Origin: Eubacteriales bacterium
Lineage (GTDB): Bacteria; Bacillota; Clostridia; Oscillospirales; Butyricicoccaceae
NCBI GenBank assembly: GCA_030539335.1
Contig: JAUNSG010000003.1
Coordinates: 124,001 to 188,000 of the forward strand
Reading direction: 5' to 3'
DNA length: 64,000 bases
The notes beneath the pieces were generated by a model that was not told the origin of the DNA, searched no databases, and worked only from the letters and a program-made list of their open reading frames with translations. The position numbers were made by a program, and so were the translations under genes. This document shows positions 51,367 through 59,648 of the stretch, in pieces (within the stretch, counting starts at the first letter, position 1; the number at the start of each line of letters is the position of its first letter).

Positions 51367-52734
51367 TCATTCGTCGATAACGCAAATTTCACTTATTTTA
51401 GTATAACACTCGCGGCGCAGAAATTCAATGTGAACTTGCGCAATCCGTTCGCCGGGATAAATTACCGGAACACCGGGCGGATAGGGGGTGACAGCACGGG
51501 CACAGATCCGTCCGGCGGCCTGTTCGACCGGGATGGAAACAAAGGGGGCAAACTGCGCCTCCCGTACAGAGCAGACGCGAACCGGATGTGGGAGAGCGGG
51601 GGCGGATGCATCCGCGGGGGCTTCCTCCACGCGGTGGAACTGTGGATGCTTGAGCGCACCCATCAGACGCGCATAATCGCGCGGCTGGTCCATCCCGGTG
51701 CAGATCAGCACAACGTGATGGGCATCGGACATCTCGGCATCGATGCCGAATTCCCGGCAGAGGATGGCGCTCAGCTCGTCGCCGGTGACGTTGGTCCCCT
51801 GACAGCAGAGCGTCAGGCGGCACGGGTCGAGCGCCGCGTCGCGTTCGGATAACACAGGGAACGGGGTGTGCCGGGGGATTTCTGTGCGGAGCGTCCGGAC
51901 GGTGTCGGCGCACGCGCGATAGGCCTGTTCCCCCTCGTCGTCCAGCCAGGCACAGGCGAGGTCGATGGACGCCATGAGCAGATAGGAAGGGCTGGAGGTG
52001 CCGAACACCGGGGCGGTTTGCAGCAGCGTATCGAAAGGGATGCGTCCGGACGAGAGCAAAGCCGCACTCTGTCCCAGGGCGGGGAGGGTTTTGTGGGTGC
52101 TGACGGCGGCGAGGTCGGCGCCCTGCTCGATCACGGATTGGCCGTAGACGGCTTTGAGGTGCGCACCGTGCGCGGCATCCACCAGAAGGAGCTTACCGTA
52201 CCGATGGCACAGCTCCGCCAGCGCGGGGATGTCCTGCAGGACGCCATAGTAATTCGGGCTGGTGACCAGAAGGGCGGAGGCTTCGGGATGTGCCCTGAGT
52301 GCCCGTTCCACATCGGACGGTGACAGCGGTCCGGGAATGCCGGTCGGCAGCGTCGACGGATACACAAAGTGCGGGGTCAGGTCGAGCAGCGCCATCGCAT
52401 GGGTGACCGCCTTGTGGCAGCCGCGGTCGACCAGCAGGGAACCGCCCGCCGGGACGGCCGATGCAATGGCGGTCTGCAGCGCGAGGGTCGAACCGCCGGT
52501 CAGGAACAGGCAGTCGGAGGCCCCGAGCGTCTGTGCCGCATGGCGTTCTGCGGAGAGGATCGGTTCATCGCCCTCGTACAGATTGCCGGTGCCGTCGATT
52601 TCCGTATAATCGATGGAAAAAATGTTGGATGGCAGGTCATAGGCGGCGCGTCCTTTGTGTCCCGGCATATGAAAACGGGCGGCCTTTTCGGCCGTCCGTT
52701 TGCGCAGCGCCTGATACAACGATGCTTCAGACAT
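51367..52734 (-). CDS. PLP-dependent Orn/Lys/Arg decarboxylase-like protein (YaaO type)
   Basis: 455 aa from ATG 52734 behind GTGGAG. It is a fold-type-I PLP enzyme: FHMPGHKGR near the N-terminus, TGGSTLALQTAI, VDAAHGAH and the PLP lysine in VSTHKTLPALGQSA. The C-terminal Orn/Arg decarboxylase domain has PPGVPVIYPGE. The family includes arginine decarboxylase SpeA and YaaO; the exact substrate is not predictable. Its start overlaps the end of alr by eight bases, suggesting translational coupling. Confidence 0.85.
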   Translation of the reverse strand: MSEASLYQALRKRTAEKAARFHMPGHKGRAAYDLPSNIFSIDYTEIDGTGNLYEGDEPILSAERHAAQTLGASDCLFLTGGSTLALQTAIASAVPAGGSLLVDRGCHKAVTHAMALLDLTPHFVYPSTLPTGIPGPLSPSDVERALRAHPEASALLVTSPNYYGVLQDIPALAELCHRYGKLLLVDAAHGAHLKAVYGQSVIEQGADLAAVSTHKTLPALGQSAALLSSGRIPFDTLLQTAPVFGTSSPSYLLMASIDLACAWLDDEGEQAYRACADTVRTLRTEIPRHTPFPVLSERDAALDPCRLTLCCQGTNVTGDELSAILCREFGIDAEMSDAHHVVLICTGMDQPRDYARLMGALKHPQFHRVEEAPADASAPALPHPVRVCSVREAQFAPFVSIPVEQAAGRICARAVTPYPPGVPVIYPGERIAQVHIEFLRRECYTKISEICVIDE

Positions 52735-53818
52735 ATTTTTTCTCCACAAGCGGGCTGACATACAGTGGATTGACATCCAGAACGGCCCTTGCGCCCAGCG
52801 CAATCTCCAGATTGGTGACATCCAGGGAAACATGGCACAGGCCGACATGGCCGAGCACGCGGGCCGGTTTTCCATCGACGTTGACCGTGATGATTCCTTT
52901 GCGGAAGAACGTGCGGATTTCCCCGATGATGTAGCGGATCACGTCGCGGAAGCGGTACAAATCCTTTTTCTTTTCGACCGAGAATCCGTCGGTGTAGCCA
53001 ACCGGCACGACGGCGATCCTGGTCGGTTTTTTCGTCACATAGCCGGCGCCGTAGCCGACAGAGTGTCCGGCGGGAACCTCCCGCAGTTCAATGACGCGGC
53101 TTTCCAGATAGCCCAGCCGATGAAGTCCGGTGGGGGTCTTGGACGGGATGCGTCCGGTAAAGGCCGAGCCGACGCGGACAGCGTCCAGCGTCAGGTCGTT
53201 GTAGCCGTACAGTCCGGAGGAATTGGCCGCATGGCGCAGGCCCGGCTCAATTCCCTCGGCGTTCAGTCGGTCGGTGATCGCAAGAAGCTGGCTGCACTGC
53301 TTGTGTGTGGCGTCTCCGTCGGCAAAGGCCGAATGGAAATGCGTATAGATACCGGTCACGGTTACATTCGGGATGCGGGTGTACACGGTTTTGATGTGCT
53401 CATACTGGGAGGGCAGGAATCCATAGCGCCCCATGCCGGTATCGAGCTTGATGTGCGCCTTGGCGACGGTGCCGAGCTTCTGCGCGGCGGCAGACAGCGC
53501 GGCGGCAGCCTCCGGCGAACCGACGGTTGCGGTGGCATTCGCACGGATGACCAGCTCCGCCTCATCCGGCATGGCGGTCGAGCGCATGACCAGAATGAGC
53601 TGGGAGGTATAACCGTTTTCGCGCAGGGTCTGCGCGTCCTCCGGTTCCGTGACGGCGAACATCGTAATGCCGTTGTCGCTCAGGACCTTGGCCATCGGCA
53701 GCATGCCGAAGCCATAGCCGTCCGCCTTGAGTACGGCGATGACCGGAACGCCGGCGCGCTCCTGAATGGCGCGGGCGTTGGCCGCCAGCTTGTCTGTCTC
53801 TATGACAAATTGTTTCAT
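52727..53818 (-). CDS. alr: alanine racemase
   Basis: 363-aa PLP enzyme making D-Ala for peptidoglycan. The PLP lysine is in VLKADGYGFG, and the second catalytic base Tyr is in VGYGAGYVTKKP. PVGYTDGF is also typical. The start overlaps the femX stop in an ATGA arrangement. Neighbours femX and alr both serve cell-wall synthesis. Confidence 0.93.
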   Translation of the reverse strand: MKQFVIETDKLAANARAIQERAGVPVIAVLKADGYGFGMLPMAKVLSDNGITMFAVTEPEDAQTLRENGYTSQLILVMRSTAMPDEAELVIRANATATVGSPEAAAALSAAAQKLGTVAKAHIKLDTGMGRYGFLPSQYEHIKTVYTRIPNVTVTGIYTHFHSAFADGDATHKQCSQLLAITDRLNAEGIEPGLRHAANSSGLYGYNDLTLDAVRVGSAFTGRIPSKTPTGLHRLGYLESRVIELREVPAGHSVGYGAGYVTKKPTRIAVVPVGYTDGFSVEKKKDLYRFRDVIRYIIGEIRTFFRKGIITVNVDGKPARVLGHVGLCHVSLDVTNLEIALGARAVLDVNPLYVSPLVEKKYV

Positions 53819-55032
53819 TCGCTTTCGTTCGACTCCTTTGCCTGCTCGGCACGATGGTCGCCGGTCAGGTTCTTCGGCTTGGAGGTGTCCAGATCCTTGT
53901 TCTTCTTGAGGAAGCGCTTGCGGCGCAGGTTGCGGTAGGTGGATTCGCCCTTGTTGACGCCGAAGTTAATCAGCGGCTTAAAGACCAGATCGTATTCCCC
54001 GACAAACTGAACCAGATCGCCGTTGAAGTCCTTCTTGAAGCGGTACAGGCCGTACAGCGGATTGTCCGGGGTTAGATCGCCGGAGACGCCGCGGAAGTCA
54101 TAAATGCGGCATTTTTTCTCCAGCGCCCACTGGATCATCAGCCATTGCAGCAGATAATTCGGCATGAGCTTGCGGACATCGAATTCCTTCGTGCCGTTGG
54201 CGGAGGCGCCGTACAGATACCATACCTTGTCGCCGTAGTAGATCGCCAGCGTGCCGGCAATCGGCTTGTCCTCATAAAAGGCCATATACAGGCGGGCGTT
54301 GTCGCCCATGCAGTCCATCATCTTGTCAAAATAGCTCTGCGGACGGGTGACAAAGCCGTCACGCAGGCCGGTTTCCATCATGATCTGTGCAAAGACCGGC
54401 ATCATCTCGTGTCCGACCAGCTTGACCTTGACGCCCTTCTTGATGGCCTTGCGCACCTTGGTGCGGGTGTCGGTCTTGAAGTGCATGATGGCGGCCTCAC
54501 CCTGTGTGTCCGCCACCGTCACGTCAAACGGCTCCCCCTCCGGCGGGGCGGAGAACACCTTCTCATTTTGCATATCCTCGACATTCAGGCGGAACACAAA
54601 GTTCGGCTGGATGCCCTCAAAGTTTTTGCTGTCACCGGATGCATTCTTAAAGCCGAGCGCTTCCAGATTGCCGATGAATTCCTTGTCCTCGATGCTGACA
54701 TCCGGGTCGAGCTTGAGGACGTAGGACTTGTGCTTCTTTGCCAGCACACGTGCTCCGGCAATCAGCTCGTCCAGCGTCTGCTTGTCGTGCGGATCACAGA
54801 CCGGGCCGCGGCAGCCGTACATCAGCGTCCACGGCAGGTGCGGCAGATGGCGGATGAGCACGGCGAGGGAGCCTTTGATGGCGCCTGCCTCATCGCGGAC
54901 GAGGATGGCATCCCACTTCCAGGCTTCCTTCAGGTTTGCCCACTTCTTGGACTGCATAAAATGGCCATAGGGATGGCTTTCGTTGAATGCCTCGTATTCG
55001 GCCAGTGTTTTATCCGTAACAAATTCAAACAC
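53815..55032 (-). CDS. FemAB-family aminoacyltransferase (peptidoglycan interpeptide)
   Basis: 405 aa from GTG 55032, behind AGGAGG with nine-base spacing. The protein has the two GNAT-like halves of the Fem family with FMQSKKWANLKEAWKW and a helical arm absent; the second half has PIAGTLAIYYGDKVWYLYGAS and LLQWLMIQWALEKKCRIYDFRG. Fem proteins add amino acids from aminoacyl-tRNA to the peptidoglycan stem peptide. It heads the five-gene operon with alr. Number and identity of residues added cannot be predicted. Confidence 0.88.
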   Translation of the reverse strand: MFEFVTDKTLAEYEAFNESHPYGHFMQSKKWANLKEAWKWDAILVRDEAGAIKGSLAVLIRHLPHLPWTLMYGCRGPVCDPHDKQTLDELIAGARVLAKKHKSYVLKLDPDVSIEDKEFIGNLEALGFKNASGDSKNFEGIQPNFVFRLNVEDMQNEKVFSAPPEGEPFDVTVADTQGEAAIMHFKTDTRTKVRKAIKKGVKVKLVGHEMMPVFAQIMMETGLRDGFVTRPQSYFDKMMDCMGDNARLYMAFYEDKPIAGTLAIYYGDKVWYLYGASANGTKEFDVRKLMPNYLLQWLMIQWALEKKCRIYDFRGVSGDLTPDNPLYGLYRFKKDFNGDLVQFVGEYDLVFKPLINFGVNKGESTYRNLRRKRFLKKNKDLDTSKPKNLTGDHRAEQAKESNESE

Positions 55033-55197
55033 AGTATTTTTCCTCCTGCGCAAATGTAATTTACTATAATGATACATGGTAAGTATACCACGAACAGAGG
55101 GGAGTCTCAATTGCAAATTTGGCTAAAAAGAATGGAGAAAAGAGGTTTCTGGTCACAACAACGCCGAAAGCGGTGTGGAGGAACGGACGGTTACTTC

Positions 55198-55226
55198 TTG
55201 TAATATATCCGGGAAAGGCGTATAAT
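55198..55226 (+). promoter_or_regulatory. promoter of the small secreted protein gene
   Basis: TTGTAA (55198-55203), 17-base spacer, TATAAT (55221-55226). Confidence 0.85.
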
Positions 55227-55258
55227 AGAAAACACAAGACAGAAAAGGGAGATTCCAA

Positions 55259-55840
55259 ATGAAAAAAACGTGGAAAGTCGTTCTGCTCACGGCGCTTTTG
55301 GCGCTCTGCCTGATGGTCACCGCATCCGCGGCGACGGCGAGCAAGGTGATAAACAAACATACATATAGCAACGGGAAAGAATCCGTCACCATCTGGGGGA
55401 AAACCAAATCAGGGAAGACGGTGTGGAAGTACCGCAGCGGCAAATATACGGCGGCACAGTGTGCGATTGTGACGGTGAGGACGAAGGGAAACTATGTCTA
55501 TGTGCTCGAAGGCCGGAAATACATCCGTCTGAGCAAGAAGACCGGAAAGATCCTGGTGAAGAAAACGATACACCCGAAAAACGGAGGCTGGGGCGGTCCG
55601 GTAACGCTCATCAGCAGTGCGGGTGATTTGTATGCTATGAATTATCTTGATACGGTTGTGTACCGCATCTCGAAAAATGGGAAGATCAAATGGAAGCGGG
55701 ATTTGAAAGATCCCTGCTATTGGGCATACCGGATGAAGCTGTCCAACAATACCCTGACGGTATATGGCGAATCTCCGAATGGCTGGAAGGCGACGCTGAA
55801 TGCCACGAATGGAACCATCAAAAAGAGAACTCTCTCCTGA
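55259..55840 (+). CDS. 193-aa secreted protein, propeller-blade-like
   Basis: A signal peptide (MKKTWKVVLLTALLALCLMV, cleaved after about ASAA) is followed by strand-rich repeats such as GNYVYVLEGRKYIRLSKKTG and GDLYAMNYLDTVVYRISKNG. These resemble PQQ/quinoprotein-type blades, although only three or so are present, too few for a closed propeller. AAAGGGAG precedes the ATG. No anchor. Function unknown. Confidence 0.7.
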   Translation: MKKTWKVVLLTALLALCLMVTASAATASKVINKHTYSNGKESVTIWGKTKSGKTVWKYRSGKYTAAQCAIVTVRTKGNYVYVLEGRKYIRLSKKTGKILVKKTIHPKNGGWGGPVTLISSAGDLYAMNYLDTVVYRISKNGKIKWKRDLKDPCYWAYRMKLSNNTLTVYGESPNGWKATLNATNGTIKKRTLS

Positions 55841-55863
55841 ACCGGATATTCTGGGACGAAAGA

Positions 55864-55902
55864 AAAGCTGCACGGAATGAATTCTATTCGCCGTGCAGCT
55901 TT
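55864..55902. terminator. hairpin shared by the small secreted protein gene and queG-like gene
   Basis: AAAGCTGCACGG / CCGTGCAGCTTT, a perfect 12-bp stem. On the minus strand one arm lies in the last codons of the QueG-like gene and the stem is followed by TCTTTC. Confidence 0.7.
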
Positions 55903-56711
55903 AAATTGCGTAAAATGGGTTTGGGTCCGCGCCAGGTGAAAGCCCGGTCCGGATGACGCTCATGGAACTGACGGCGCGTCATGCCGTCCACATCCGTCCG
56001 GGAAAGGCGGGTGACGCGGGAGTCACGGAAGGCGGGATTCGGTGTCTCCGGGACATCGCGGTTGAGCGGACAGACCTCCGAACAGAGATCGCAGCCCCAG
56101 ATCAGCGGATGCCGCTGCAGCGCCTGTTCCTGCTCCGGGGTGAGCGGCTGCTTGCTCTGCGTCAGGTCGGACAGACAGCGGGAGACGTCAACGGTGCCGT
56201 CCTCATGCAGGGCGCCCAGCGGGCAGGCCCGGCGGCAGGCGCCGCAGTTTGGACAGACACGGCGGGAGGAGGGGGTAGGATCGGCCGGGGCGTTGGTGAG
56301 AACCGTGCCGATGAACACAAAGCTGCCATAGGTGCGGTCGAAGATCAGACCGTTTTTGCCCAGAATCCCGGCGCCGGAAATCCAAGCCGCCTGCACCTCC
56401 GGGATGGGGGAGGCGTCAGCCAGCGGGACGAAGTGGTATGCGGGGAAATCGCGGGTGAGCGTCTGACAGACCGGACGGAGCGCATCGGCGACGACCTGAT
56501 GGTAATCCGCCCCGCAGGCGTACAGCGACAGATTGCGCGGAACGGTATCGCGCACCAGATAGGGGAATAGGATGACGGCGACGGATTGCGCACCCGGACA
56601 CAGGGAATTTGCATTTGCAGCCGCCTGTTCCGTCATCGCCAGTGCGGAAAGCGGGCAGATTCCAATGCCGCCCCGGTAGGGAATGGATGCAAAATAGGGG
56701 AGCAGATTCAC
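55884..56711 (-). CDS. QueG-like epoxyqueuosine reductase / double [4Fe-4S] protein
   Basis: 275 aa from GTG 56711 behind AGGAGG (seven bases). Two [4Fe-4S] motifs, CPNCGACRRACP and CDLCSEVCP, and GKNGLIFDRTYGSFVFIG match the QueG C-terminal half. QueG reduces epoxyqueuosine in tRNA using cobalamin and Fe-S clusters. At 275 aa it is shorter than typical QueG (about 310-385), with the N-terminal cobalamin domain reduced, so it may be a short clostridial variant or a related enzyme. Promoter at 56753-56781. Confidence 0.7.
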   Translation of the reverse strand: MNLLPYFASIPYRGGIGICPLSALAMTEQAAANANSLCPGAQSVAVILFPYLVRDTVPRNLSLYACGADYHQVVADALRPVCQTLTRDFPAYHFVPLADASPIPEVQAAWISGAGILGKNGLIFDRTYGSFVFIGTVLTNAPADPTPSSRRVCPNCGACRRACPLGALHEDGTVDVSRCLSDLTQSKQPLTPEQEQALQRHPLIWGCDLCSEVCPLNRDVPETPNPAFRDSRVTRLSRTDVDGMTRRQFHERHPDRAFTWRGPKPILRNLKLHGE

Positions 56712-56752
56712 AAGGTCACCTCCTGTCCCGCGAAGTCGTCTTTGTGGTATCC

Positions 56753-56781
56753 AGTATAGCATTTTGTTGCGGGCGAGGCAA
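56753..56781 (-). promoter_or_regulatory. promoter of the queG-like gene
   Basis: Minus-strand TTGCCT (56781-56776), 17-base spacer, TATACT (56758-56753) with TGC extension. Confidence 0.8.
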
Positions 56782-56894
56782 TGTAGGTAGGGAAAAAGTC
56801 GGATCGGACGAATTTCCCCGCACTCAAAACCCACAAAAAAGGCGGACGATTGGCGGTGGGAATTAGGATAATAGATGAAATGCAGGTTTCCATC

Positions 56895-56980
56895 TTGACA
56901 ATTGCATGGAAAACGCAGTTAAATAGTATGTAGCATTTTTTCGATGATGGAAAATAGGAATCGAAATGCAAGTATTTTTT
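56895..56980 (+). promoter_or_regulatory. serC promoter with start-proximal hairpin
   Basis: TTGACA (56895-56900), 18-base spacer, TTAAAT (56919-56924). GCATTT-TCGAT (56933-56945) then pairs with ATCGAAATGC (56960-56969) around a two-base bulge, followed by TATTTTTTTG. CAGGTAACAC repeats at 56987 and 57005. Confidence 0.6.
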
Positions 56981-57017
56981 TGAAGACAGGTAACACTTGA
57001 AAGGCAGGTAACACACA

Positions 57018-58103
57018 ATGGCTGATGGTAGAATTTACAACTTTTCTGCAGGCCCGTCCATGATGCCGGTTCCGGTTTTGGAGAAGGCAGCAGCACAGAT
57101 GCTCAATTACGAAGGCTCCGGTATGTCCGTCATGGAGATGAGTCACCGCTCAAAGTATTACGATGATATTATCAACGGCGCGCAGGATGCGCTTCGCCGC
57201 GTGATGAATATTCCGGATAATTACAAGATCCTGTTTATGCAGGGCGGCGCAACCATGCAGTTCTCGGCGATCCCGCTGAACCTGATGGTCACCGGCAAGG
57301 CGGATTATGCCATCACCGGCAACTTTGCCCGCGGCGCCTTTAAGGAAGCGAAGAAGTTCGGTACCGTCCGTGCCGCTGCATCTTCGGAGGCAGACAACTT
57401 CACCTGGATCCCGACACAGGAACAGCTCGATCTGGACCCGACCGCTGATTATTTCTATCTCTGTGCCAACAACACGATTTTCGGCACCGAGTGGAATTAT
57501 GTCCCGGAGACCGGAAATGTTCCGGTGGTTGCCGATATGTCCTCTAACATCATGTCCAAGCCGGTGGATATTTCCAAGTACGGCATGATCTATGCCGGTG
57601 CACAGAAGAATATGGGCCCGGCCGGTATGGCAGTCATCATCATCCGTGAGGACCTGATGGGCCATTACCGCGAAAACATGCCGGTTCTGCTGGATTACCA
57701 GCTGATGGCGGATAAGAACAGCATGTACAACACCCCGCCGACGTATTCCATCTATATGTTCAAGCTCATGGTCGAATGGGTCGAGCAGATGGGCGGTGTC
57801 GAGGTCATGAACGAGCGCGCCATCCAGCGTGCCGGTCTGCTGTATGACTATCTGGACGCTTCCGAGCTGTTCCAGGGCGCAGCACAGAAGGAGTCCCGCT
57901 CCCGCATGAATGTCTGCTTCCGCACCGGTGATCCGGAGCTGGATAAGAAGTTCGTCGCGGAGTCCATTCAGGCAGGCATGAGCAACCTGAAGGGCCATCG
58001 CCTGGTCGGCGGCATGCGCGCTTCGATCTACAACGCTATGCCGATGGAGGGCGTAGAGCACCTGCTCAAGTTCATGGAGAACTTCGAGAAGAACAATAAG
58101 TAA
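57018..58103 (+). CDS. serC: SerC, phosphoserine aminotransferase
   Basis: 361-aa PLP enzyme converting 3-phosphohydroxypyruvate to phosphoserine. Motifs: YNFSAGPSMMP at the start, FMQGGATMQF, and the PLP lysine in MIYAGAQKNMGPAGM. The ATG follows AAAGGCAGG. It is paired with serA 97 bases downstream, so both enzymes of the upper serine pathway are made together. SerB is not in the window. Confidence 0.96.
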   Translation: MADGRIYNFSAGPSMMPVPVLEKAAAQMLNYEGSGMSVMEMSHRSKYYDDIINGAQDALRRVMNIPDNYKILFMQGGATMQFSAIPLNLMVTGKADYAITGNFARGAFKEAKKFGTVRAAASSEADNFTWIPTQEQLDLDPTADYFYLCANNTIFGTEWNYVPETGNVPVVADMSSNIMSKPVDISKYGMIYAGAQKNMGPAGMAVIIIREDLMGHYRENMPVLLDYQLMADKNSMYNTPPTYSIYMFKLMVEWVEQMGGVEVMNERAIQRAGLLYDYLDASELFQGAAQKESRSRMNVCFRTGDPELDKKFVAESIQAGMSNLKGHRLVGGMRASIYNAMPMEGVEHLLKFMENFEKNNK

Positions 58104-58119
58104 ACCAAATGCGTCCATT

Positions 58120-58160
58120 CGATGGGCATAAGGGCCGGGAATCTTTCCCGATGTCCATCG
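58120..58160 (+). repeat. serC-serA intergenic stem-loop
   Basis: CGATGGGCAT (58120-58129) pairs with ATGTCCATCG (58151-58160), enclosing CGGGAA/TTCCCG. There is no T run, so it is more likely an mRNA-stability or attenuating element than a terminator. Confidence 0.65.
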
Positions 58161-58199
58161 GTTGGAATCCATTATCAATTGACAAGGGAGTCTTTTACC

Positions 58200-59369
58200 A
58201 TGTATCAGGTTAAACTTTATAATAAGATCGCCAAGGCCGGCACGGATCTGCTGGATTCGAAACAGTTCTGCTACGGCGAGGATGTCGAGAATTACGACGC
58301 GATTCTCGTCCGTTCGGCAAAGCTGCACGATGTGGAATTCCCCAAGAGCCTCAAGTGCATCGCACGTGCCGGCGCCGGTGTCAACAACATTCCGTTGGAT
58401 ATCTGCTCGGAAAAGGGCATTGTCGTCTTCAACACGCCGGGCGCCAATGCCAATGCGGTCAAGGAACTGGTTCTGGGCGCACTGTTTATGTCGTCCCGTA
58501 AGATTTTGTCCGGCTATGAATGGACCAAGACGCTGGCGGGCAACGGCGATCAGATCGGCGCACTGGCGGAGAAAGGCAAGTCCAACTTTGCCGGCCCGGA
58601 GATCTCCGGAAAGACGCTGGGTGTCATCGGCCTGGGTGCCATTGGCCTGCGCGTTGCCAATGCCGCCATTTCGCTGGGAATGGATGTTGTCGGCTATGAC
58701 CCGTACCTGTCGGTCGATGCCGCACTCCAGATCAAGCGTGAGGTTTCGTATACGACCAATCTGGATGAGGTTTTTGCCAAGGCCGATTATATTACGGTCC
58801 ATGTCCCGCTGATGGATGCAACCCGCGGCATCGTGGGGGAGGAGAGCATCCAGAAGATGAAGGACGGCGTCCGCATCCTGAACTTTGCCCGCGGCGGCCT
58901 GTGCGATGAGGCAGCTGTGATTGCGGCGCTGAAGTCCGGCAAGGTTGCCTGCTATATGACGGACTTCGCAAGCGAAGAGCTGCTGGAGGCACCGAATGCA
59001 TATTGCTTCCCGCATCTGGGCGCATCCACACCGGAGTCGGAGGAGAACTGTGCACGCATGGCGACACAGGAGATGATCGACTACCTGGAAAAGGGCAACA
59101 TCCGCAACTCGGTCAACTATCCGAACCTGAAGGTCCCGTTCGAGTCGGATAACCGTATCTGCATCATGCATCGCAATGTACCGAACATGATCGCCAACCT
59201 GTCCACGCTGTTATCCGCACACGGCGCAAACATCGAGAACGTCGGCAGCCGTTCCCGCGGCGACTATGCGTATACGATCATTGAGACCAAACAGGAGGTT
59301 CCGGAATCCCTGCTGAACCTGCTGCGCAGCAATCAGAATGTTGCCATGGTACGTCTGATTACGAAATAA
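58200..59369 (+). CDS. serA: SerA, D-3-phosphoglycerate dehydrogenase
   Basis: 389 aa from ATG 58200 (AAGGGAG upstream). The NAD-binding domain has GVIGLGAIGLRVANAA and the catalytic residues expected in NFARGG and HLGASTPESEE. A C-terminal ACT-type domain (about 315-389) suggests serine feedback. It catalyses the first step of serine synthesis. It follows serC in the same operon and ends at a strong terminator. Confidence 0.95.
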   Translation: MYQVKLYNKIAKAGTDLLDSKQFCYGEDVENYDAILVRSAKLHDVEFPKSLKCIARAGAGVNNIPLDICSEKGIVVFNTPGANANAVKELVLGALFMSSRKILSGYEWTKTLAGNGDQIGALAEKGKSNFAGPEISGKTLGVIGLGAIGLRVANAAISLGMDVVGYDPYLSVDAALQIKREVSYTTNLDEVFAKADYITVHVPLMDATRGIVGEESIQKMKDGVRILNFARGGLCDEAAVIAALKSGKVACYMTDFASEELLEAPNAYCFPHLGASTPESEENCARMATQEMIDYLEKGNIRNSVNYPNLKVPFESDNRICIMHRNVPNMIANLSTLLSAHGANIENVGSRSRGDYAYTIIETKQEVPESLLNLLRSNQNVAMVRLITK

Positions 59370-59383
59370 GGAATAGCAGAACC

Positions 59384-59416
59384 AAACCGCGTCGGAACGT
59401 GTCCGACGCGGTTTTT
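59384..59416 (+). terminator. intrinsic terminator of serC-serA
   Basis: AAACCGCGTCGGA / TCCGACGCGGTTT with a five-base loop and T run. Confidence 0.92.
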
Positions 59417-59570
59417 TCGTGCTGTGGAATCGGCGGAAGAGGATGCCTTTGGGAGAGTGTCTGCACAGAGGCGTCAAAGCGCACAAAAACAAGAAAAATT
59501 TTCTGCCAAAATCCATCAATTTGACTTCCATTCTGGGAGATGATGTTGTATAATTCTAATAGTATTGTGC

Positions 59571-59600
59571 TGTGCCGCGTGAAAGTCAACGGGCGGCACA
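59571..59600 (+). promoter_or_regulatory. leader hairpin of the phosphohexomutase gene
   Basis: TGTGCCGC (59571-59578) / GCGGCACA (59593-59600), shortly after a TATAAT at 59549-59554. No T run. Confidence 0.55.
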
Positions 59601-59648
59601 ACGCTGCAATGGAAGAGAAATCATGAATTTTAGTAAGAGGTGTTTCGA

